Shown here: positions 44,624-52,745 of the stretch, piece by piece
Position numbering within the stretch: the stretch's first letter is position 1
Layout of the letters: each line of letters begins with the position of its first letter
Source of the DNA: Marsupella aquatica
Lineage: Eukaryota > Marchantiophyta
Assembly: GCA_973895155.1 (NCBI GenBank)
Contig: OZ316895.1
Span: 17,918,001-17,982,000 of the forward strand
Length of the DNA: 64,000 nt
Direction: 5' to 3'
Notes under the pieces: model-generated
Told to the model about the DNA's origin: nothing
What the model saw: only the letters and a program-made list of their open reading frames with translations
Databases searched by the model: none
Made by a program: the position numbers and the translations under genes

Positions 44624-47600
44624 ATGGAGCCATCCAGACCTATTCCAGTGTGTCTCATCAGTGAGCCAACAGAGGAGACAGACCTCTCATCCATTGAGGA
44701 CATGGTGGAGACGGCCCTCGAGGATTCCAGAGCCTTTCAATCGCTCAATCCAAGTGAGTATCCCAGTAACAAGTTGAATATTTGTGTGGTGGACAGAGAT
44801 GATCCCTGTCCAAGTAGAGTCCAAATAGAAGATAGTCATCTTTATTAGGAATTGGACAGAGATGATCCCTGTCCAAGTAGAGTCCAAATAGAAGATAGTC
44901 ATCTTTATTAGGAATTGGACAGAGATGATCTCTATCCAAATGGATGGAGATCATCCCTGTCCAATTGCATAGATATCATTTATTTCCAAACTGACGATAG
45001 AGGATGTCCTATCAGACGATGCTGAGGACCTTTATTAGGAATTGGATAGAGATGATCCCTGTCCAAGTAGAGGATAGAGATGATAATAACGATCGTCAGT
45101 ATCCTCTCATCGAACAGAGATGATCTTTATTACAAATTGGACAGAGATCATCGCTGTCCAAATAGAGGATAGAGATGATCCCTGTCCAATTTTTGTCAAT
45201 TACAAAAGTAAGATTTCCAAACTAATATGCCTGGATGGGACTATTGCAGGGAGCTATCTAAATGCATTGAAACCACAGATTTCAGACGCAGATTGCTCCG
45301 AGGGAGTCTTGTTGGAGCAGAGCAGAGAAGATTTTCGTTGGGGCCTTGAGTTCTCCAGAGTTGATTTTGATTTCCTTAGCACGTCAACGAGACGGGATCC
45401 CATTTTGTGCATAAAGGTCAGAACTGCAGATCAGGAGACTCTTGTACTCGGACCTGTAGTCTTCATTGGAATTGAAGGAAGAGGGTTTGTTTCCGTCATT
45501 TCTTGAGCTCCATGAAAGGATACGATGGGTTAAACTACATCTACCATCAAAGGCGTATTCTTCAGAATTCAATGTTGAGTGGTCTGCAGCTGGAGAACTT
45601 GGCTTGTTGGCAATGGGCTTTTTCCCTAAGTTGTATTCAACTCAAAAGGTGACTCTTGGAGTGAAGGGGATTCTTCCACTTGACATCATGTATGGGTTTC
45701 AATATGTGAAGCTTAATATGCATAAACACCAAGGGAATTATACATTTCCGGTGACATGGATTTTAAATAATTTGCTTGACAAGGCAGGATTCCTATCATC
45801 GGAATCAGGTGTTTTCCTTGACAAGAAAATTATATTTGCGGAGGAGTTTGCAATGGATAATGCAAAAAAGTGGGTAGAATCATTAGCCAAGCCTACAAGT
45901 GTTGCACCAGTAGTGGTGAACAAGCCTCCAGTAGTTGTTAACAAAGAAGTTCCGAAGCCTAGAAAAATATCTCAGGAGACAACAACCGGGACTGCAGGAA
46001 CAACGGTCGGGACAGCCTCCAAACAAGTGGTAGGGAAGCAAAGACAAAGAGAGAAGAAGGAGCGCAAGAAAACTGAGACACAGCCGAAGGAACCCGAGAA
46101 GAAGCCAGTAAAGAAGAAACATAAAACTGACAAGACTATTGCGCGGTCAACTCCGACGGACGTACAGATGCTCCCAGAGGATGAGGGAGACAAACTTGAT
46201 GCCCCGGAGGAGAAGAAGGTCTTAGAAGGGAATGATGTTCTCCAAAGAATAGAGCAGTACTATACTTTTGGGATAAATGAAATATTTTCTATTCCAGTGG
46301 AGAAAATTTATCCAGCTCCGGCAAGGTTATGTTACAGGATGCTCAACAGTGCCCATGTGAAGCACATAGCCGAATCCATGGTGAAAAACCCTGGACATGA
46401 ACCTCACGTTGCGGACCTTCTTCCTTACAATCCAAAACTTAGAAAGCTGCTTCATTTTGACAGCACGGAGAACGACCGCAAAGACCTTCTTGCAGGAGTG
46501 AAGAAAGGCGAGATTGTTTTCCTTGCCGTCAGTGGGCAACATTCTGCTAGGGCGGCCAAATGGGTTCTTGAGTGGGCCGAAACTGATGCCAAGCTCACAG
46601 TTTTGGCAAAAAAGTTAAAATATAGGAAGGCTAGATTATTGTCAGACCTTACGCCATCGGCTATACTGGTTGAGCACTCAATGAGATCAAATGCCATCAA
46701 TTCTTCGATGGTGTTTCAATCGTGCTTCAAAGATACAATTGTTCATGCAAGAAAACAATTCCTTGAAACTGGAAGACCAAGAAAGCCAAAGCACGGGGAC
46801 AACAAATCAAACGCCCAAGAGAGTCAAAAATTTCAGGTGAGAAACATTTTTCTTGTCTCTGTCCAAGAGTGTGACCGTCCATTACATTGATTTTAGTTCA
46901 ATATGTTTTTGGTTATGACTTGGATGGAGATGGTCTCTGTCCAAGAGTGAGACCTTCTATTCTGTAGATTTTACTTCATTCTACTTTTGGTTATGGCTTG
47001 GATGGAGATGGTCTCTGTCCAAGAGTGAGACCTTCCATTCTGTAGATTTTACTTCATTCTACTTTTGGTTATGGCTTGGACGGAGATGGTCTCTGTCCAA
47101 GCAAGCGATTGTGTGTTGTCAAATCTCATTGATTGTAGATAACTTACAACATTCTCCCTAATTTTTGACTGTAGGATTATCTGGCATTGGCAAGGATGAC
47201 CATGGGGAGAAAAGACTTGAAAAATGTATACTGGTTACTTTTTGCCGAGAATGATCTTTTCGAGTTATGGCGGTTAGTGTGCCAGATGTGGATTGATGGA
47301 AAACTTCCTGATGGGGCTGGTACACAGGGAAACAAAAGGTCCGAAAAGGCGATAACCGTCGCCATGTTTCGTTGTTTTGATGGTGAAATCTCAAATAGAG
47401 ATTTGACCAGAATTTTGAACAAGGTGAAGTCGGGTCAGATTTTATTGAAGAAAGATCCGACTAATAAGTCAGATGTTCCAGCGATGGAGGAGTTTGCAAA
47501 GGAGGTGAAGATATTGATCAAATTGAAGTCTCTTATTGGAGATTACTACTTCAAGAAGGATCCAAAACACTTCCCAGCAGATACTGATTGGGCTAAAGTG

Positions 47601-49544
47601 ATTGAAGTCCTCCCATTATTGGGTCCCGATTCGGAGTTGAACAGGTGCCGAAGAGCAGCTGGCGATGTATGGTTGACAAATTTGTTGAAGTCGAATCATA
47701 CAAAGGAGAGTGAGATATTGCCAATGACATTGGTGATGCGTCTAGATGATATTTACTATCAAAAGTTTGGCGGTGGGACAAGTTCTCGGACCCAGCCGTG
47801 GGTCACATTTTTTAGTAACAACCTAATGAAGACTGTGGATCCGGAGTCATTGGAAGAACAATCTCCAACATGCCCTCTTGCAATTGTTGATTTCAGCCGA
47901 CTTCAGCAAAAAGAGTGGACTGAAGTTGAGATTTTGGTCCTCTTCCAATATATAGTATAGCTACCACGGAATCCTACCATTGTTGTGATGATAACTGTCC
48001 ATCCGGGTTATCTTGTACTGAATGTCCTAAGCGCTCTTCGTAAATTAGGACATTCAAAAACTCTGAGTATTCACATTGAGTATGGGAGTTATTACCGAGA
48101 TGATCAACCTCACCCTCAGGACTCATGTTGGAAGGGAGGAATAGAAGAGGTTATCTTTGCCGGAATTTCTCGCGAGGAGAACGTCAGCTGGGATGAAGTG
48201 TTCAAGCCCAACCAAATGAAACCAAAATGGGTGTACGGTGAAAAGGATACTGATTTCGTGGTTGAGAAGGTCAAGGGAAAGGGAAAGGCCAAGGACGCGG
48301 AGGAGGAGTCATTGCATGAAGATCTAAAAAATATGATGACCCCAGAAGAGGCGGCAATCCTTCTGCACATGGCACCTCGATTTGAGACTGTCGGCGCTCG
48401 GGGTGGGTGGGTGAATCCTCACGCCAAACCCACACGGATGATCCAAAAGATCATCCAAACACTGTCCGAGCCGGGGGATTTGATTCTTGACTTTTTCTCT
48501 GGCGGTCAAGTGATGAAGGCATCCCTTTTTTCTCAACGTGAATGTTTTGTTTATTGTGACTCTCAACATGAGAGACATTTTGTGGAAGCATACGCTTCGT
48601 TCCTTTGTGAGAAGGTTCCCACCATCAAAGATCGTTATGATCGCTATGTCGGTGGAAGTTCTAGACATTGGGAACCCTCTTCTGCCGCTGTTGCTATTGA
48701 GGATGAATCAGATGGTGATCAAGAAGATGGAGCTGACCAATCAGTCAAAGACGATGGGCCATCAGAGGCATACGTGAAGAATTTGGATGACCAAGTTGGC
48801 GAGGGTGAAAATATTGACCTTGTGGACGACGATATGATTGTTGGATCTGCACCTTGTAGTTCACCAATTACAGATGCTGCCCCCATGGGCCCCAACGAGG
48901 GCCAATATGATGATAACTTGGATAGAGATGGTCTCCATCCACAAGTGTCTGGACAAGAGATGGAAGTTGATACTTTTGAAAAACTTTCTTCAAACAACCT
49001 TCTCAATCAAGGTGCGGAGAGGCATGGTGAGTCCAATGAACTCGACACATTGGGATTGAGACCACAGCCCATCCAAATAGCTTACATTCCCGTGAATGAA
49101 GCACGTGCATCCACGACTGCTGACAACCAGGCAGGTGCTTCAATTTGTCCCAATACACTCTTTTCCGCTTCTGATGACAAATTGGTGTTTGTTCGATCAC
49201 AATCAAGAAGTCCCGTTATCCTTCCACTCTCAAAAAAGAAAGGGAAGAGAGTAGGATCAACTGGATATAAGTCACTTGAATATGATTGTCAATGTTACGT
49301 GTGGAAAAGTGGACCCGATGTAGGAACTGAAGTTGCGTTGGATGCTGCTCAATCAATTTTGAACAATGACTCGTACAAAAAGCACAAGAAAGATCCAACT
49401 TATAGAAGTGGAGAATTGGGATTGATAACTCCGGTTTGGTCTGCACCTTATTGGGTAGAGGAGAGTACCTCCGATGTCAATTATGAGATCCAACAAGAAC
49501 TCGGTGATGATATCTTGATTGATGAATATGGATCGCATTGTTAG
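44624..49544 (+). CDS. spliced gene: ParB-like domain and beta-class N4/N6 DNA methyltransferase-like domain
   Basis: Exon 1 is 44624-44753. Exon 2 starts at 45250 with matching phase. Exon 3 ends at 46836 and exon 4 starts at 47175, phase 0. Near 45417-45465 the frame shifts; either a 43-bp intron (45417-45459, very short) or a one-base indel explains it. Exon 3 holds an unnamed domain, a lysine-rich nuclear-localisation-like stretch (46030-46140) and a ParB-like domain: INEIFSIPVEKIYPAPARLC, HVKHIAESMVKN and VSGQHSARAAKWVLEWAE. Exon 4 reads like a beta-class amino-methyltransferase: a motif IV position with VDFS instead of DPPY, then TIVVMITVHPGYLVLNVLSA, NPHAKPTRMIQKII and the SAM motif I GDLILDFFSGG near 48480. 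A TAG at 47958 interrupts this domain in frame. ParB-methylase fusions are common in phages. Catalysis is doubtful; DNA binding is plausible. Confidence 0.7.
44791..45189 (+). repeat. palindromic repeats in intron 1, including a 63-bp tandem duplication
   Basis: GGACAGAGATGATCCCTGTC occurs at 44791 and again at 44854, each followed by the same 42-bp spacer. Variants follow at 44917, 44945, 45045, 45138 and 45169. The sites have the same arms as those in the promoter array, with AGAGAT replacing AGGGAT. They lie wholly within the first intron. Confidence 0.85.
46848..47101 (+). repeat. tandem repeat in intron 3 with palindromic core, period ~78 bp
   Basis: Units start CTTGGATGGAGATGGTCTCT at 46918, 46996 and 47074, and a partial unit begins near 46848. 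Each carries the palindrome TTGGATGGAGAT-G-GTCTCTGTCCAA, a diverged form of the promoter sites that has lost GATC. The array occupies most of the intron between exons 3 and 4. Confidence 0.85.
47958..47960 (+). other. in-frame TAG within the methyltransferase-like exon
   Basis: The frame before it (EVEILVLFQYIV) and after it (LPRNPTIVVMITVHPGYLV) reads as one continuous methyltransferase fold, so the stop is either a mutation in this copy, is read through, or is removed by a splice I do not see. CAG to TAG is the simplest single change. Confidence 0.75.
48919..48945 (+). repeat. palindromic site inside coding sequence
   Basis: CTTGGATAGAGATGGTCTCC, followed by ATCCACAAG, matches the intron and promoter sites but lies within exon 4, where it encodes LDRDGLHPQ in an acidic low-complexity linker. 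A DNA-level site kept in a coding linker fits a binding-site role. Confidence 0.7.
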
Positions 49545-49728
49545 CCACTTGAGGTCTAGATTGAGCGATGTGACCTTATCAATTTGATATAATATAGTCT
49601 GTATAATTATACTTCAAGTTTAACAATTAGAGCATCAGTATCAATATCCATCTCCTCTTTACGGTTTCTCAATGAATCTGATCAGTATGCAGATATATTT
49701 TCTTTGTGGTTGGCCACTTGTGTTGGAT

Positions 49729-49758
49729 TGACAGAGATGATCTCTATCCAAACTTCAA
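49729..49758 (+). repeat. palindromic site in the last intron
   Basis: TTGACAGAGATGATCTCTAT, followed by CCAAAC: same arms, GATC present, in the intron immediately before the FCP1-type exon. Confidence 0.8.
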
Positions 49759-49800
49759 ATGTGGTTTTATCTCTAAGATTGGTATTTGTTGCACTTGCAG

Positions 49801-50837
49801 AACCAAGACCTTGTTCCATCAAGCGCAAATTGCTGATTTTGGATCTTAACAAAATACTTTGGGATTCAGTTGAATTCCAAAGCAAGGGCAAATCCAGAAA
49901 TGTTGTGATCCCAAGTGGAGTGCATTGGGATAGAAAAAATGGAATTAGTCGCATGTACACAGAAAGGCCAGGGCTCCATGAGTTTCTAAAGTTGGTTTTT
50001 GACCGATTTGACGTTGCAATTTGGACATGTGCTGGGGTACATCGAACAGTGAAAATGCTGAACATGATGTTCACTCCTGAGGAGCGGTTGAAACTTAAGT
50101 TTGTATTCACACAAGTGGAAGCCTTTGACACAGGCATTCAAAGGCGTGACATTACAAACGGGAAGGCAAATGTGCTACTGAAGGATTTTCGGGTGGTATG
50201 GAGTGGATTTGGAAATCTATATGATGAAACCAACACCCTCCTTGTGGATGACTCCCCCCTTAAGGCATTTGCCAACCCAAGCATGACCGGACTATTTCTA
50301 GTGCCCTACACGCATGCCAATGGTGGAGATAATTTTCTTCTAACAATTCTTTGGCCTTGTCTTGAGAAACTATCCCATGCAAGTGACATTAGATGTTATC
50401 TTCTTCTTAACTCTCCACTGTGGTCTCTATTGCACATAAAGAGAGACAAGGTAAAAAATGAAATTACTTATGATCAACTTAGTAAGAGATGTGCAACAAA
50501 AATTTGGAAGTCACAGTTTACGCATAGTGTGTTGGACCTCAACAGCAATGAGATTCCTTGGAACGTGAAGCATCGTATATGTAGTTTACGTCCTGAGGCA
50601 GAACTTGACGATGCACTTGTCACGTCACTTGCTAAAGCATTTGTAGGAAGGGACTATTCAGGTCCGCATAGAGAAAATCCCAGACACTTTTTGCGGGAGA
50701 TTATAGCCATTAGGAACAACACCACCAAGTTTCAGCTCCCTGAAGATAAAGGGACTTGCAACCGTGACACTAGGGTAGATAGTAAAGGAGACAGGGGCAC
50801 GTGCTCAAATACACATTGTAAGGAGCACTTTGTTTAG
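49801..50837 (+). CDS. FCP1/NLI-type HAD phosphatase domain, possibly spliced onto the ParB-methyltransferase protein
   Basis: The exon begins after a good acceptor (GCACTTGCAG ending 49800) and runs to TAG at 50835. Motif I is KLLILDLNKILWD, with DLN where FCP1 phosphatases have DLD. The nucleophile is present but the general acid/base aspartate is replaced by asparagine, as I recall for a plant DLNG subgroup. Motif II is RPGLHEFLKLVFDRFDVAIW and TCAGVHR. Motif III/IV is LLKDFRVVW and TLLVDDSPLKAF. The remaining ~200 residues are unassigned. A donor at 49503/49504 (CTCG then GTGATG) in the preceding exon has the matching phase, so this could be the C-terminal part of one ParB-methyltransferase-phosphatase protein; a separate gene is also possible. 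The family acts on nuclear phosphoproteins such as the pol II tail. Confidence 0.75.
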
Positions 50838-50984
50838 AGATATGACTCATGTTAAGCCCCTTAGATAGAAGAAATACATTGTAAATTTGGAGATAATTGT
50901 ATATTATTTTATAATCTATTTGGAGTTATGTCATTTTGTTCACACATATTCAAGGGTTTATTTGTGCTGAAATGTTTTTATAAG

Positions 50985-51055
50985 TATGATCTCTATCCTA
51001 CTATTCTTTGTGAATTCATAAATAATGATCTCTATCCTATTATTCTTTGTGAATC
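50985..51055 (+). repeat. two half-palindromes in the 3' region
   Basis: ATGATCTCTATCCTACTATT followed by CTTTGTGAAT occurs twice in tandem (about 50988 and 51026). Each retains only the right arm GATCTCTATCC of the element's palindromic site. They follow the probable 3' untranslated region. Confidence 0.75.
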
Positions 51056-51111
51056 AATAAATGATATAATATGTATTATTTATTAATATAATACTTATAT
51101 GATTTGGCCTA

Positions 51112-51190
51112 TAAAGTGTACATTTGGAGACCAAAAAGTGTACATTTGGGTTTCTTAAAGTGTACATTTGGGGACATGAAAGTGTACATT
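51112..51190 (+). repeat. right subterminal repeat array, 4 units
   Basis: Four AAAGTGTACATTTGG units in the same strand orientation as the ~16 at the left end, so the subterminal repeats are direct, not inverted, between ends. Confidence 0.85.
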
Positions 51191-51219
51191 TCAAGACTGA
51201 TTTGTGAACAAAAGAAAAG

Positions 51220-51240
51220 ACACTTTTAATGAATAGGCTG
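51220..51240 (+). repeat. right terminal inverted repeat (21 bp)
   Basis: Exact reverse complement of 38534-38554. Confidence 0.92.
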
Positions 51241-51245
51241 ATAAT
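51241..51245 (+). repeat. probable target-site duplication ATAAT (right)
   Basis: Pairs with ATCAT at 38529-38533, one mismatch. Confidence 0.6.
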
Positions 51246-52745
51246 CCCACAATCTAAGGTACCAGGGTTTGCCATAAATCTACTCAAAATGCTAACGGCG
51301 TGGGCAATGTCAGGTCTAGTGCATGTCATTGCATACATCAAACTACCCACAACACTATCATAGGGAACCTGTTTCACGCCAGTCTATCACTCTCACTAGA
51401 AGGGCAATCATTTTTTGAGAGTTTAAAGTGGGAAGCCAATGGAGTACCAACTGGTTTTGCATTCTCCATCCCATACTTGGCAAGTACTTTCTCTAAATAC
51501 TGCCTTTGAGACAACCATAATTGTCTCTGCTCCCTATCACGATGAATCTCCATCCCTAGAATCTTCTTGGCCTGACCCAAGTCCTTCATTGAAAACTCCT
51601 TACTCAACATTGCTTTTAGATGGGCAACATTAGACTTATTCTCAGCCAAGATTAGCATGTCATCCACGTACAGTGCCAGCACAATGTAACCAAAGCATGA
51701 GTAATTCTCCATCTCCTTCTTGTAAATACAACAATCATGTTCACTCCGTGTGAACCCCTGTGATAACATGAAGGAATCAAAATGCTTATTCCATTGTTTG
51801 GGACTCTGCTTCAATCCGTATAACGAGCGCAAGAGCTGACACACTAAGTGTCTGGTCTTCTTGTCAATAAAACCTGGAGGCTGAGCCATATAAATCTCCA
51901 CATCAAGCAATCCATGCAGGAAAGCAGTAATTACATCCATTTGATCTAACTCAAGATCATAGAATGCCACAATTGCAAGTAAAACACGGATAGTAGCGAG
52001 TTTGACAATTGATGAGAAAATCTCTGTGTAGTCCAAGCCCTCCTTCTGGGTGTACCCTTTGGCCACAAGGCGTGCCTTGTAAGTGCCATCCTGCTTCTTC
52101 TTGTACAACCATCTACACGGAACCAGTGTCTTCCCACGAGGCATGTCCACTAAGCGCCAAGTTGAATTCTTCTTCAAAGAATTCATCTCCTTCAACATTG
52201 CCTCCATCCACTTATCCTTCTCTGGAGAGGCCATAGCTTCTTCATAGCTAGAGGGGTCTCCATCTTCAGTGAGCAATATAACACTAGGATCATCGTTATG
52301 CTCAACAATGTGAACACGAGGATCTGCAAAACCAAATCTATCAGGGTGTTGGCCAAGATTGGCCCTTGTGGAGCGCCTCAATTGAGGAATTGCACCTCTA
52401 CCAGAGGGACCAGCAGCTTCCTCAACACCATCAAGCTCCACGTAGTGGGTTCCTCCACCTGCTCCTCCTGATCATCCCGGGTTCTTGACAACCATTCTTC
52501 ATCAAAAACAACATTTCTGCTCACAACTACCTTGCAATCGACAGGGACCCACAATTTGTAGCCCTTCTGCCCCAGACTAAAGCCTAGAAAAATACATTTC
52601 TTAGACTTGGGATCCAACTTAGACCTGTGTGTCTGCTCAATGTGAACATAGGCAGCACACCCAAAAACTCGGAGTCTAGAGTAATCAGTAGGTCTCTTAT
52701 ACCACAACTCAAATGGAGTCTGCATCAACTTACTACTGTGCGGTG
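51246..52745 (-). pseudogene. copia integrase C-terminus and reverse transcriptase
   Basis: The minus strand reads TPFELWYKRPTDYSRLRVFG and KKCIFLGFSLGQKGYKLW, the integrase C-terminal domain. A linker follows, then RT: KTLVPCRWLYKKKQDGTYKA, RLVAKGYTQKEGLDYTEIFS, ELDQMDVITAFLHGLL, LYVDDMLILA (catalytic YVDD near 51670) and LGMEIHRDREQRQLWLSQRQ. The last block is SLMYAMTCTRPDIAHAVSIL. Frameshifts lie near 52441 and 51378. About 16 residues normally found between MANPG and GTLDCGII are missing, a small deletion. At 51245 the frame meets the DNA transposon. Confidence 0.92.

Larger units (their letters stand above)
38534..51240 (+). mobile_element. 12.7-kb terminal-inverted-repeat DNA transposon with DUF7869 transposase and ParB/methyltransferase/phosphatase cargo
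   Basis: The ends are perfect 21-bp inverted repeats (38534-38554 and 51220-51240, outermost bases CAGCCTATTCAT). The element lies inside a copia pol gene whose frame continues on either side, and a probable 5-bp target duplication flanks it. Just inside each end are arrays of TGTACATTTGG-type repeats, about 16 units at the left and 4 at the right, all on the same strand. Gene order is minus-strand transposase (39138-42881), a repeat-rich divergent region, a plus-strand ParB-methyltransferase gene (44624-49544) and a plus-strand FCP1-type domain (49801-50837). Imperfect palindromic GATC-bearing sites are spread through it. The transposase frame is fully open, which suggests recent mobility. 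I know of no named superfamily with this combination. Confidence 0.88.
37655..52745 (-). mobile_element. Ty1/copia retrotransposon, 3' half, split by a 12.7-kb DNA transposon
   Basis: Minus-strand copia sequence runs from the broken edge at 52745 (integrase C-terminus) to 51246, is interrupted by 38534-51240, and resumes at 38533 down to its 3' LTR at 37951-37655. Frames at the break join as GTLDCGII and LFDGKADSTLELEGF. The 5' part (gag, integrase core and 5' LTR) is missing. At 52746 another element begins. Pol carries frameshifts near 52441 and 51378 and a TGA at 38333, so it was already inactive or has decayed since. It belongs to the same family as the solo LTR at 28.9 kb. Confidence 0.88.

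Noticed and set aside
45417-45459. A definite 43-bp intron
   Set aside because: Phase and GT/AG fit, but the length is below what plant splicing normally accepts; kept only as one of two explanations for the frame change.
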